From assembly GCF_016925635.1 (NCBI RefSeq), contig NZ_CP070490.1, positions 3,230,001 to 3,294,000 on the forward strand: a stretch of DNA of 64,000 nucleotides, in the 5' to 3' direction. A program made the translations under genes and the position numbers. Positions 1 to 8,271 of the stretch are shown piece after piece (position 1 is the stretch's first letter; every line of letters begins with the position of its first letter). The stretch is from Lysinibacillus fusiformis (GTDB taxonomy: Bacteria; Bacillota; Bacilli; Bacillales_A; Planococcaceae). Below the pieces are notes generated by a model. The model was not told the origin of the DNA, searched no databases, and saw nothing but the letters and a program-made list of their open reading frames with translations.

Positions 1-299
<299 letters not shown>

Positions 300-310
300 T
301 CAGACTGCCG

Positions 311-332
311 CCATCCATCGGAGGATGGATGG
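311..332 (-). other. Intercistronic hairpin between opuAB and opuAC
   Basis: Nine-base perfect inverted repeat (CCATCCATC, 4-base loop, GATGGATGG) lies in the 83-base gap between the permease stop and the lipoprotein start, with no T-tract after it. Such hairpins commonly protect or process mRNA so that the binding protein is made in excess; that role is inference here. Confidence 0.6.
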
Positions 333-352
333 TAGCAAGAAAGATGACGTTT

Positions 353-1207
353 CTATAATGCTTTCTTTTTATTGAAGCTTTGTGTTAAGCGATCAATAAT
401 GATTGCGAAAATAACTAAACCTAAACCTGCAACGAAGCCATTCCCAACTTGGGTACGTTGTAGGGCCGTTAATACTTCCCGTCCTAGACCTGGAGCCCCG
501 ATCATAGAGGCAATAACTACCATAGAAAGTGACAGCATAACGGTTTGGTTAATCCCTGCCATAATTGTTGATTTAGCAAGGGGAATTTCTACTTTAAATA
601 ATTTTTGGCTAGCTGTACTACCATAGGAGTCTGCAGCTTCCACTAATTCTTTTGGTACTTGACGAATACCGAGGTTTGTCATACGTACAGTTGGGGGTAA
701 AGCAAAGATAACGGATGCAAAGACACCAGGTACAATACCAATACCAAAAAAGGCAACAGCCGGAATTAAATAAACAAAGCCAGGCATTGTTTGCATGAAA
801 TCTAGTATTGGTTTAATAATGTTTTCAGCTACCGTTGATTTTGACATTAGGATACCAAGTGGAATACCGATGATGATGGATATAATACTGGAAAAGATCA
901 CAAGCGTGGTTGTTTCCATAAGATGAGTCCATAATCCTTGGTTATAGATAAACAACAAGCCTATTAATGAGAATGCAGCAAGCCCTAACTTTTTGCCTGA
1001 AACGAAGAAGGCAAATATCACGACAAGAAGTATAAGAATAATGGCTGGGATACTAATTAATAAATCAGTGACCTGATTCATGAGTAGTTTTCCGAATTGC
1101 TGAATAGAGTTAAAGAACGCTGAAAAATTACTCGTCAACCAGTCCATAGCTGATTCTACCCACGGAGCTAGTGGTAATGTTGGAATATTATCTAAAAAGT
1201 TATTCAT
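353..1207 (-). CDS. opuAB: Glycine betaine ABC importer permease
   Basis: 284-residue inner-membrane permease of the MetI-like (BPD_transp_1) family. Several hydrophobic helices are visible, and the cytoplasmic EAA-type loop that docks on the ATPase is present as [22 protein letters not shown] about two thirds of the way in. The N-terminal region, with a helix pair before the permease core, matches OpuAB/ProW. The longest open frame starts at 1252, but the ATG at 1207 (MNNFLDN) is preferred: it overlaps the end of opuAA by 8 bases, the usual arrangement for translational coupling, and lies at the length expected for OpuAB. It works with OpuAA and OpuAC to import glycine betaine or related osmoprotectants. 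Confidence 0.93.
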   Translation of the reverse strand: MNNFLDNIPTLPLAPWVESAMDWLTSNFSAFFNSIQQFGKLLMNQVTDLLISIPAIILILLVVIFAFFVSGKKLGLAAFSLIGLLFIYNQGLWTHLMETTTLVIFSSIISIIIGIPLGILMSKSTVAENIIKPILDFMQTMPGFVYLIPAVAFFGIGIVPGVFASVIFALPPTVRMTNLGIRQVPKELVEAADSYGSTASQKLFKVEIPLAKSTIMAGINQTVMLSLSMVVIASMIGAPGLGREVLTALQRTQVGNGFVAGLGLVIFAIIIDRLTQSFNKKKAL

Positions 1208-2399
1208 GTGCTTCGGCCTCCTCATCGCTCGTTGACAGTGCTTGGATGACAACGCCCCTAATTAGTACACCAAGCAAGCGACCATCTTTCACAACGGCAA
1301 TAGGAGTAGGAGAATTATAGATCATCCCTAAAATATCCTGTAGTAGCATATCTGGTGGAACTGTTAACACTTCTGATTGCACAATAGAATGGACGGTTTG
1401 CTCTTGTTTCTTAGCTGCAGCCAGTGCATCGTCTGCAGTGATATAGCCTTTTAAATGTCTATTTTTATCAACAGCCATTAATAAACTAACAGCTTCTTGA
1501 CGCATACGTTTTAGTGCCACTTTAGGGCCATCTAGGTCTGTATTGACATAAACTGGTCGTACCATGACATTTTCAGCTGTCAATACTTTTGAACGATCCA
1601 CATCTTCCACGAATGTTTTGACATAATCATTTGCTGGGTTGGTTAATATTTCTTCTCCCGTACCAATCTGAATGATAGAGCCATCCTTCATAATGGCAAT
1701 GCGATCCCCAATGCGTAATGCTTCATTTAAATCATGTGTGATAAATAAAATCGTCTTTTTCAATGTTTGTTGTAGATCGAGTAGCTCATCTTGCATTTCT
1801 TTACGAATCAATGGATCAAGTGCAGAAAATGCTTCATCCATTAGCAGTATTTCAGGATCATTTGCGAGGGCTCGTGCTAAGCCAACACGCTGTTGCATAC
1901 CACCTGATAATTGACTTGGATACTGATCTTTGTATGCGAGTAATCCGGCATTTTCTAAAGCTTGTTCAGCTTTTGCTTGCCGTTCTTCTTTTGAAATGCC
2001 TCGAATTTCAAGGCCATATTCGGTGTTTTGAAGTAATGTACGATGGGGGAATAAACCGAAGTTTTGGAAAACCATGCTCATTTTGTTTCTTCTTACAGAC
2101 CGTAGACTTTCTTTTCCCATAGTAGAAATATTTTCTCCATCGATATATATATTTCCGCTCGTTGGTTCAATAAGGCGGTTTAAGAGCCGTATAAGCGTGG
2201 ATTTGCCACTTCCCGACAATCCCATAATCACAAAGATTTCTCCTTCGTTGACAGTAAAGCTTGCATCGTATACACCAACAGTTGCACCTGTTTCTTTTAA
2301 GATATCAGTCTTACTTTTTTGTTGCTTAACGAGTTCTAGTGCTTGGGGAATATGTTTGCCAAACACTTTCGATACGTGTTCTATTTTAATTTTTTCCAT
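1200..2399 (-). CDS. opuAA: Glycine betaine ABC importer ATPase with CBS domains
   Basis: 399-residue ATP-binding subunit. Walker A (GLSGSGKST) is at residues 60-68, the signature LSGGMQQR near 165, Walker [14 protein letters not shown] follows, and a tandem CBS pair occupies about residues 280-395. That layout is diagnostic of OpuAA/ProV, whose CBS module senses ionic strength in the family. The start at 2399 is chosen because AAAGGAG lies at the right distance; the longer frame to 2459 would add 20 residues that do not fit the family. First gene of opuAA-AB-AC. Transcription probably starts at the promoter near 2471-2500, which is overlapped by an inverted repeat and preceded by a BusR-like regulator gene. 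Confidence 0.95.
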   Translation of the reverse strand: MEKIKIEHVSKVFGKHIPQALELVKQQKSKTDILKETGATVGVYDASFTVNEGEIFVIMGLSGSGKSTLIRLLNRLIEPTSGNIYIDGENISTMGKESLRSVRRNKMSMVFQNFGLFPHRTLLQNTEYGLEIRGISKEERQAKAEQALENAGLLAYKDQYPSQLSGGMQQRVGLARALANDPEILLMDEAFSALDPLIRKEMQDELLDLQQTLKKTILFITHDLNEALRIGDRIAIMKDGSIIQIGTGEEILTNPANDYVKTFVEDVDRSKVLTAENVMVRPVYVNTDLDGPKVALKRMRQEAVSLLMAVDKNRHLKGYITADDALAAAKKQEQTVHSIVQSEVLTVPPDMLLQDILGMIYNSPTPIAVVKDGRLLGVLIRGVVIQALSTSDEEAEAHE

Positions 2400-2457
2400 A
2401 GAAGCACTCCTTTCGTAGAATATTACTATGTGAGGATAACGATACCCAAAAATAAAC

Positions 2458-2500
2458 AAGTAACAACCTTACTGTAGCAAAGGGTTGTTACTTTTGTCAA
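2458..2500 (-). promoter_or_regulatory. opuAA promoter overlapped by an inverted-repeat operator
   Basis: Reading the minus strand, a perfect -35 TTGACA (2495-2500) is followed after 18 bases by TACAGT (2471-2476). An 11-base perfect inverted repeat (AAGTAACAACC at 2458-2468, GGTTGTTACTT at 2483-2493) flanks the -10, one arm in the spacer and one over the expected start point. This is the layout of a repressor operator. The obvious candidate repressor is the BusR-like protein encoded just upstream; the pairing is inference. Confidence 0.65.
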
Positions 2501-2514
2501 ATCGACAAATAAGA

Positions 2515-2557
2515 AAAAATCCGCTTAAACGCTGTTATATCAGCGCTTAAACGGATT
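2515..2557 (-). terminator. Terminator of the BusR-like gene
   Basis: About 17-base stem (AATCCG-TTTAAGCGCTG on the minus strand) with a 6-base loop and two mismatched positions, ending in TTTTTTC. It lies directly after the stop codon of the upstream regulator gene and separates it from the opuAA promoter. Confidence 0.8.
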
Positions 2558-3193
2558 TTAATTTGGGTATAAAAAGCTTTGAACTCTGGCGAAACTTTCA
2601 TCATTTCCAACAAAATAAATAATGTCACCTTCTTCAAATGAGACATAAGGACCAGGTGATAGTAATAATTCATTGCCACGTCTAATACCAACGATGGTAC
2701 TAGAAGTATTTTGCCAAAAATTTAAAGCTTGTACAGTTTGATGAATGCATGGACTATCAGCTGTCATTTCTAATTGATAGGGAATGAAAGGATTGACTGA
2801 TCGATAATGCTCTGTGCGACTAATTAGTTGCTTTGCCTTGTCTTGCAAATTAATCAATTCTTGATGTTGCTTTTGAATACTTGTCAAAAGCTCATTTTGT
2901 ATTTCATGAATCGATTGGACATCATGAAACTGTCTGACGAATTGAGCCGCTTTTTCATACGATTTTATAATTACGCCGCTACCTTTAGAGGCTTCAACAA
3001 TTTCTAAGTCTTGCAAAACGGCAATAGCTCTTCTTGCAGTCTCAGCCGAAACATTATATTGACTGGCAAGAGAGGATCTTGCGTATATTTTATCGCCAAT
3101 GCTGTATTTTCTTTCGACAATCTTGGAGGCGAGGTCGATGGCTATTTGTTGATATTTTGGTTGCTTTAATTGAACAGTTTTTTCTAAGTTCAT
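2558..3193 (-). CDS. BusR-like GntR/YtrA-type regulator with RCK_C (TrkA_C) domain
   Basis: 211 residues. The N-terminal 75 residues are a YtrA-subfamily GntR winged helix (YQQIAIDLASKIVERKYSIGDKI, then an SAETARRAIAVLQDL recognition region). A helical, coiled-coil-like segment follows, and a C-terminal RCK_C/TrkA_C fold (residues about 125-211; PYVSFEEGDIIYFVG is typical). That domain order is the one known for BusR, the cyclic-di-AMP-responsive repressor of the busA/opuA betaine importer in streptococci and lactococci. Its position directly upstream of opuAA-AB-AC fits. The start at 3193 has AAAGGAAG upstream; the longer frame to 3268 adds an unlikely Cys-rich leader. Cyclic-di-AMP sensing is inferred from the family. 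Confidence 0.82.
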   Translation of the reverse strand: MNLEKTVQLKQPKYQQIAIDLASKIVERKYSIGDKIYARSSLASQYNVSAETARRAIAVLQDLEIVEASKGSGVIIKSYEKAAQFVRQFHDVQSIHEIQNELLTSIQKQHQELINLQDKAKQLISRTEHYRSVNPFIPYQLEMTADSPCIHQTVQALNFWQNTSSTIVGIRRGNELLLSPGPYVSFEEGDIIYFVGNDESFARVQSFLYPN

Positions 3194-3229
3194 GTTAAAC
3201 TTCCTTTCGTCATTACAGTACCACAGCTT

Positions 3230-3235
3230 ATTATA
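3230..3235 (-). promoter_or_regulatory. Possible -10 of the BusR-like gene
   Basis: Perfect TATAAT on the minus strand, 37 bases before the chosen start codon. No convincing -35 is seen at normal spacing, so this is weak. Confidence 0.3.
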
Positions 3236-3347
3236 GACTAGCCTGCACAGAAAAAATAGCATCTCCATAAGCTAGTAGTATATGATGAAAAAGTAATAAT
3301 AAAATTTCCGTCTCTAACAATTATAATGAAAGAATAATAGCTGTTGT

Positions 3348-3376
3348 TTGACACTTTTTAGTTATTATTATAAACT
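3348..3376 (+). promoter_or_regulatory. Promoter of the GTP cyclohydrolase II operon
   Basis: Perfect TTGACA at 3348-3353, then 17 bases to TAAACT (3371-3376) or 15 bases to TATAAA (3369-3374). The leader to the start codon at 3463 is under 90 bases and shows no conserved RFN (FMN riboswitch) blocks, so this rib-like operon is apparently not flavin-controlled in the usual way. Confidence 0.55.
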
Positions 3377-3462
3377 AAGTTACGTTATGTAAGTGATGTG
3401 AAAATACATGTGCTCAGTTGGTGAATTTAGCCAACTGTTTCTATAGAAGGTTGGAGATTAAT

Positions 3463-4194
3463 ATGACAATTACGACTAAAGTGATGGACTTAGTGAAAGA
3501 TAAAATGACAATAGTAAAGCATACGAACACAGAAAATATTTGCCTAGTTGGACCAGTGAATTTGCCTGTAAAACAAGGTGATTTTTCTGCAACTTTTCAA
3601 TGGTATAACTGGCTTAAAATCGATGCAAATTTAACAAAAGAAGAAATCATTGATGGATTAGCGGCTGCCAATTTAGCCTTTTTGCAACAATCTTCTGTGC
3701 TTGTATATGGTGATTTTACCCACTCAGAAGATGCTTTAATCCGAATGCATAGTATTTGTCACACAGGTGACATTTTTGGCAGTCAGCGCTGTGATTGTGG
3801 TTACCAGTTGCATGAGTCCATGAAAATGATTGTAGAGCATGGCTGTGGTGCCATATTTTATTTAGCTGATCATGAAGGTCGTGGTATTGGACTATTCTCT
3901 AAATCTCTTGCCTATTTATTGCAAGAGGAAGGGTTAGATACAGTTGAAGCAAACCATGCACTTGGCTTCCCAGACGATACACGTTCCTATGAAGAAGCAC
4001 TTGCGGTGTTAGCTACGTTACGTACCAAACCAGTAACCCTGATTACAAATAATCCGAAGAAATTGGCTGCATTACAGGCTCGCGGCATGGCTGCGGAAGG
4101 GCATGTTCCTTTATGGGGCGGTTTGACAGAGACGAATCGTTTTTATTTAGAAACGAAGGTTGAAAAATCTGGACATTTACGCGAAAAGCAATAG
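3463..4194 (+). CDS. ribA: Stand-alone GTP cyclohydrolase II
   Basis: 243 residues; converts GTP to 2,5-diamino-6-ribosylamino-4(3H)-pyrimidinone 5'-phosphate, formate and pyrophosphate. The zinc site C-x10-C-x-C is intact (C99, C110, C112), as are the EGRGIG and VEANHALGF motifs, the LITNNPKKL segment and the C-terminal ETKVEKSGHL. It lacks the DHBP-synthase domain fused to RibA in ordinary Bacillus riboflavin operons, and has about 45 extra N-terminal residues compared with E. coli RibA. The ATG at 3463 follows AAGGTTGGAGA; the longer frame to 3418 lacks a ribosome binding site. First gene of a four-gene operon with ribD, an FAD monooxygenase and a nucleotidase, which suggests a specialised pathway and not the housekeeping one. 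The symbol is by function. Confidence 0.9.
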   Translation: MTITTKVMDLVKDKMTIVKHTNTENICLVGPVNLPVKQGDFSATFQWYNWLKIDANLTKEEIIDGLAAANLAFLQQSSVLVYGDFTHSEDALIRMHSICHTGDIFGSQRCDCGYQLHESMKMIVEHGCGAIFYLADHEGRGIGLFSKSLAYLLQEEGLDTVEANHALGFPDDTRSYEEALAVLATLRTKPVTLITNNPKKLAALQARGMAAEGHVPLWGGLTETNRFYLETKVEKSGHLREKQ

Positions 4195-4206
4195 GTGGAG
4201 GTTGCG

Positions 4207-5322
4207 ATGATGATGAATGTAGATGAAAAGTATATGCAACTGGCACTAGATTTAGCAGCTAGTGCAAAAGGAAATACGAACCCTAATCCACTTGTTGGGG
4301 CTGTAATCGTGAAGAACGGCGTGATTGTAGGAACAGGTTTACACAGAAAAGCAGGAGAACCACATGCTGAAGTGCATGCTTTTCGAATGGCTGGAGAGCA
4401 TGCACAGGGTGCTACATTATATGTAACGCTAGAGCCTTGTTCACATTATGGTAAGACACCACCTTGTGCGAATCTAGTGAAGGAATCTGGTGTCAGTCGA
4501 GTGGTAGTTGCTATGCAAGATCCAAACCCAACTGTAGCAGGTCGTGGTATTCAATTGCTGCAAGAAGCGGGAATAGTGGTAGAAGTAGGTGTTTTAGAGC
4601 AACAAGCGCGCCGTTTAAATGAACGTTTTATTCACAATATGCTTACAAAACGCCCATTTGTTATTTCGAAATTTGCCATGACTTTAGATGGGAAAATTGC
4701 CACGCATACAGGGCATTCGAAATGGGTAACAGGTGAGGCAGCACGTGAAGATGTTCACCATCTTCGCCATGAAGTAGATGGAATTTTAGTTGGCGTGGGT
4801 ACTGTTATTGCTGACAATCCCTCTTTAACAACAAGATTAAAAGAAGGATACGGAAAAAATCCAACACGTATTATTATCGATAGTTCTCTACGTACACCTG
4901 ACCATGCAAATGTGTTAAATACGGAGGATGCACCAACGATTCTGGTTTGTAGTGACGACGTAAGCCAAGAAAAGATTCATTTATTTACAGAAAAAGGTGT
5001 TACAGTGTTATCTGTTCGAAAAAATGAATATGGGCTTCAGATTGATGAGATGCTTGAAAAGCTTTATGCACACGGCATAACGGATATTTTGCTAGAAGGC
5101 GGAAGTAAAATGAATGCTTCCTTTTTACAGCAAGGTGCAATCGATAAATATGTGGTATATATAGCGCCTAAAGTTCTAGGAGGGAATCTATCGTTAACAC
5201 CGTTTGCTGGCTATAATCCCTCTCTCATGCATGAGGCATGGGATGTTGAATTTGCTTCATTTGATAAAATAGGCGAGGATTTGCGTATTATTGCTTATCC
5301 AAAGCAAGGTGAAGAAAAGTGA
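4207..5322 (+). CDS. ribD: RibD: pyrimidine deaminase / reductase
   Basis: 371 residues, full length for bifunctional RibD. The N-terminal deaminase has its zinc ligands H53 (in HAE, with E55), C78 and C87 (EPCSHYGKTPPC). The C-terminal reductase starts near residue 145 with FAMTLDGKIAT and contains the LVGVGTVIADNPSLT and LLEGGS motifs. It deaminates and reduces the product of the preceding enzyme. Three consecutive ATGs start at 4207; AGGTGGAG lies 6 bases before the first, so 4207 is preferred to the in-frame GTG at 4195. It follows ribA by 12 bases and overlaps the next gene by 4 bases (GTGA), so translation is probably coupled. Confidence 0.93.
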   Translation: MMMNVDEKYMQLALDLAASAKGNTNPNPLVGAVIVKNGVIVGTGLHRKAGEPHAEVHAFRMAGEHAQGATLYVTLEPCSHYGKTPPCANLVKESGVSRVVVAMQDPNPTVAGRGIQLLQEAGIVVEVGVLEQQARRLNERFIHNMLTKRPFVISKFAMTLDGKIATHTGHSKWVTGEAAREDVHHLRHEVDGILVGVGTVIADNPSLTTRLKEGYGKNPTRIIIDSSLRTPDHANVLNTEDAPTILVCSDDVSQEKIHLFTEKGVTVLSVRKNEYGLQIDEMLEKLYAHGITDILLEGGSKMNASFLQQGAIDKYVVYIAPKVLGGNLSLTPFAGYNPSLMHEAWDVEFASFDKIGEDLRIIAYPKQGEEK

Positions 5323-6404
5323 ACTATCAAGCAGATATCTGTATAGTAGGGGCAGGTCCAGCAGGTGCACTGTTAGCCTACCTACTTGCTAAAAAAGGGC
5401 TGTCAGTAATCCTACTAGAGCAAAATGCAGCACTTGGTCAGGCATTTCGTGGCGAGCATTTAAATGAGGAAGGTGAGGCTGTTTTAAAAAGTCACCATCT
5501 TTTTGAAGCAGTCGAGGCACTTGGCATCTTACGAATGGAAAAGCTTGAGTATTATGCTGGTGGCAGAGCATTTAAAACGATTCTTCCAGATAAAGCAATA
5601 GGACATTTAGGCATTCATGTACCTCAGGCCAATTTATTAAAAGGAATTTTACAAAAAGCACAACCGTTCCCTAACTTTACATGCTTGCTACATACAAAGG
5701 TAACAAAGCTGATTGTGGATGCTTCAGGTCATTATAGAGGCGTTTTGGCGACAAAAAACGGAGACCCTATAAAGATCGATAGCCAATTAATTATTGGTGC
5801 TGATGGTCGTTATTCTACCATTCGTAAGGAAGCACATATTGATGTTCAGAAACAAAAGCATGGCTTTGATTTATTGTGTGCTAAAATTCCTGCACCCACT
5901 GATTGGGAGCCATCTATAAAAATGGCACTCATCGATGATAAGCAGCTGTCATTGTTTACGCAAGTTGGTGGTTATATTCAAATAGGCTGGAATATCGAAC
6001 AAGGTAGTTTCCCTCAGCTCCGAAAACAAGCATTTACACCCTTTATCCAGCAGCTTGTGGAGGCATTTCCAGAATTAGCGGAGTCCGTACAGGCACAGAT
6101 AACGTCTTGGCAAGATTTTGTTTTGCTTGATGTCTTTAGTAGCCATTGTAATAGTTGGGGAACAAAGGGCCTTGTCTTGTTAGGGGATGCCGTTCACACA
6201 ATGACACCAACTGGCGCTTTTGGGCTGAATAGTGCACTGAAAGATGCAGATTGTCTTGCATCATTGCTAAATAAAGACACGCTAGCACATTTTAACGTAG
6301 AAGATTTTCAACAAATGCGTGAGCAAGCCATTGAGGAAGTATTAGCAAAACAAATTGAAAAAGAGCAGACATTTGCTTCTAACTTTATAAACAAGGCTTC
6401 TTGA
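5319..6404 (+). CDS. FAD-dependent monooxygenase (PHBH/UbiH fold)
   Basis: 361 residues, class A flavoprotein monooxygenase fold. The Rossmann motif GAGPAG is at residues 11-16, the middle motif IIGADGRYSTIR near 160, and the late FAD motif LLGDAVHTMTPTGAFGLNSALKDA near 285. These enzymes hydroxylate aromatic or heteroaromatic substrates, some on nitrogen. The start is a GTG overlapping the ribD stop by 4 bases. Between ribD and a nucleotidase, its likely substrate is a diamino- or ribitylamino-uracil derivative or a product formed from it; that is inference. I cannot name the compound. An ubiquinone-type hydroxylase is less likely given the neighbours. Confidence 0.85.
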   Translation: MNYQADICIVGAGPAGALLAYLLAKKGLSVILLEQNAALGQAFRGEHLNEEGEAVLKSHHLFEAVEALGILRMEKLEYYAGGRAFKTILPDKAIGHLGIHVPQANLLKGILQKAQPFPNFTCLLHTKVTKLIVDASGHYRGVLATKNGDPIKIDSQLIIGADGRYSTIRKEAHIDVQKQKHGFDLLCAKIPAPTDWEPSIKMALIDDKQLSLFTQVGGYIQIGWNIEQGSFPQLRKQAFTPFIQQLVEAFPELAESVQAQITSWQDFVLLDVFSSHCNSWGTKGLVLLGDAVHTMTPTGAFGLNSALKDADCLASLLNKDTLAHFNVEDFQQMREQAIEEVLAKQIEKEQTFASNFINKAS

Positions 6405-6420
6405 AAGGACGAACAACTAG

Positions 6421-6984
6421 ATGAAGTTTGGCTTTGATATAGATGACACATTAATTGATTTACGAGCACATGCCTTTTCACTCTATAATAAAAAGCTTGG
6501 TAAAAATGTTTCCTTTGAAACCTTTCAAGCGATACAGCGAGTGGAAATTCATGAACCATTTGGATTAACAGACGAGGAAGGTTCAGCCATGTGGAATAGC
6601 GTATTAGAAGAGATCTATTTTACGGACTGCCCATCTTTTGAAGGGGCATTAAAAACGCTCCAAACTTTAGCAGAGCAAGGACATGACATTTACTATATTA
6701 CATCTCGCCCAAAACAATACTGTGCGCAAACAAAAGCGTGGATGGAAGCACAGGGCTTTCCAATAACAGACGGTCATTTTTTCTGTGGCATGCAAGATGC
6801 AGAAAAAGTAGCCATTATAAAAGAGCTTGCTTTAGATATTTATGTAGATGATAAACCAGCAGTACTTGAAACGCTTCATGATGTGAAAACTAAGGTGATC
6901 TTAAAAAATCAATCCTATAACCAGCATGTGAATCTTCCGCGTTTATTTGATTGGCAAGCGTTTCAAACCATGTTTCAAAATTAA
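6421..6984 (+). CDS. HAD-superfamily 5'(3')-nucleotidase-like phosphatase
   Basis: 187 residues. HAD motif I is DIDDTL with nucleophile D6 and general acid D8; motif II is YITSRP, and motif III/IV is the K...YVDDKP segment. Length and motif spacing fit the NT5C / YqfW deoxyribonucleotidase group. As the last gene of the operon it could remove the 5'-phosphate from a RibD product, a step done in riboflavin synthesis by assorted HAD phosphatases. It starts 17 bases after the monooxygenase, with AAAGGACG upstream, and is followed by a strong terminator. Confidence 0.8.
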   Translation: MKFGFDIDDTLIDLRAHAFSLYNKKLGKNVSFETFQAIQRVEIHEPFGLTDEEGSAMWNSVLEEIYFTDCPSFEGALKTLQTLAEQGHDIYYITSRPKQYCAQTKAWMEAQGFPITDGHFFCGMQDAEKVAIIKELALDIYVDDKPAVLETLHDVKTKVILKNQSYNQHVNLPRLFDWQAFQTMFQN

Positions 6985-7026
6985 AGGATTGGTGCAACGA
7001 CTAACCGTTGTACCAATCCTTTTTTT
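6983..7026 (+). terminator. Terminator of the ribA-ribD-monooxygenase-nucleotidase operon
   Basis: Near-perfect 17-base stem (AAAGGATTGGTGCAACG / CGTTGTACCAATCCTTT) with a 6-base loop, followed by a T-run. It sits between convergent genes and may act weakly in both directions. Confidence 0.93.
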
Positions 7027-7027
7027 G

Positions 7028-8143
7028 CTAAAAACGACTAAGCTTAAAGGTAGATAAATCTTGTTTACTTTTGCCTTCTACAACTAATTCCGCAAGGGCT
7101 TCCCCAACAGCACTACTAAATTTAAAGCCATGACCAGAAAAGCCTGCAGCAATGACAATATTCTGATGTTCAGGTAAAAAATCAATAATGAAATCTTCAT
7201 CTGGTGTCATCGAATACTTACATGTTTTTCCGTATTTAAGCGTTCCATGCTGAGGCATAAACTGATCAATGAAATTTTGTAAATCAACTGTATCAGACGC
7301 ATCAAATGGACGTAGAGGGTCGTTCGGATTGACCACATCACCGCCATCGTGTCGTCCAAGCTTTAACCCAGCTCCATCAATGCTTGGAAAACCGTAGTAG
7401 GTCGAATCTGCAAATTCAAAGCAATAGGCTGGGAAAACTTCATCACGATATAGCTGCTCATCCGCCTCAAACCATGCAAAGGTTTTCCGCGTTGGTGTGA
7501 CGGGTATGCTCACGTCTACTGTTTGTAGTAACTCTGTTGCCCATGCACCCGCGGTTACTATTAAGTGCTTTGCTTTATAGCTATTATGTACTGTTTGAAC
7601 CTGTACAATATCACCAGCTTGGATAGCCAATACTTTTTCATTTGTCTGTAAGCTTACACCAGCCTCTAAGGCTAATTTTTTATATGCTCGAATACATGCT
7701 TCAACACGAAGGACGCCTGCAGTCGGCTCAAAGCAAGCAACTAAATTTGCTGGCAAGAATAGCCCTGGCCATTTGTTCATCGCCTCAGCAGCTGAATAGT
7801 GTTCGAGTGCTAAATCATAGAGTGCAGCACTAGCCTTCACATTTCGAATAAAGGCACATGTTGGTTCGCCAATATTGACCACACCGGTTTGTAAAAATAA
7901 GCTTTCATTTACTAATGACTCTAGCTCATGCCAAAGCTCACCAGCTCTTTTTACAAAAGGTACATAGCTAGCCCCTTCACCATAAGCAAAACGAATGATT
8001 CTTGTATCTCCATGATGACTACCTTCTTCATGCGGGGGAGTAAAGGCATCTAGCATAAGAACTTTTTTACCTTCCTTTGCTAAATAATAACCAGCCGCCA
8101 TCCCCATGGAGCCAGCACCAACTATTATGACATCATAGTCCAT
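7028..8143 (-). CDS. solA: SolA-like N-methyl amino acid oxidase (sarcosine / N-methyltryptophan oxidase)
   Basis: 371 residues. DAO-type flavoprotein with FAD motif GAGSMG at residues 9-14, then the GSHHGDTRIIR segment typical of the MSOX/SolA family. The cysteine that carries covalent FAD in this family is present at residue 308 (KTCKYSMTPDEDF), with the C-terminal GFSGHGFKFS. It would oxidatively demethylate sarcosine or another N-methyl amino acid, giving formaldehyde and H2O2. The exact substrate cannot be read. It is transcribed alone, between the terminator shared with the rib-like operon and another terminator at 8217-8257. The predicted start codon at 8143 has a weak ribosome binding site. 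Confidence 0.85.
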   Translation of the reverse strand: MDYDVIIVGAGSMGMAAGYYLAKEGKKVLMLDAFTPPHEEGSHHGDTRIIRFAYGEGASYVPFVKRAGELWHELESLVNESLFLQTGVVNIGEPTCAFIRNVKASAALYDLALEHYSAAEAMNKWPGLFLPANLVACFEPTAGVLRVEACIRAYKKLALEAGVSLQTNEKVLAIQAGDIVQVQTVHNSYKAKHLIVTAGAWATELLQTVDVSIPVTPTRKTFAWFEADEQLYRDEVFPAYCFEFADSTYYGFPSIDGAGLKLGRHDGGDVVNPNDPLRPFDASDTVDLQNFIDQFMPQHGTLKYGKTCKYSMTPDEDFIIDFLPEHQNIVIAAGFSGHGFKFSSAVGEALAELVVEGKSKQDLSTFKLSRF

Positions 8144-8216
8144 TCTAATCCCTACTTTTTTACTCTAGTATAACAGATTAACAGAAAAGGAAACAGAAAT
8201 TTTAGAAAATAAATAG

Positions 8217-8257
8217 GCACAACACCTGCAAATCCAAATGGACTAGAGGTGCTGTGC
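8217..8257 (-). terminator. Terminator of the guaD-permease operon
   Basis: Eleven-base stem with one mismatch (GCACAACACCT / AGGTGCTGTGC) directly after the permease stop. On the minus strand it runs into CTATTTATTTTC, a loose T-rich tail. Confidence 0.65.
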
Positions 8258-8271
8258 GTTGTAGATACCTG

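Noticed and set aside
3290..3462. Possible FMN riboswitch before the GTP cyclohydrolase II gene
   Set aside because: The conserved RFN blocks are not visible in the short, AT-rich leader.
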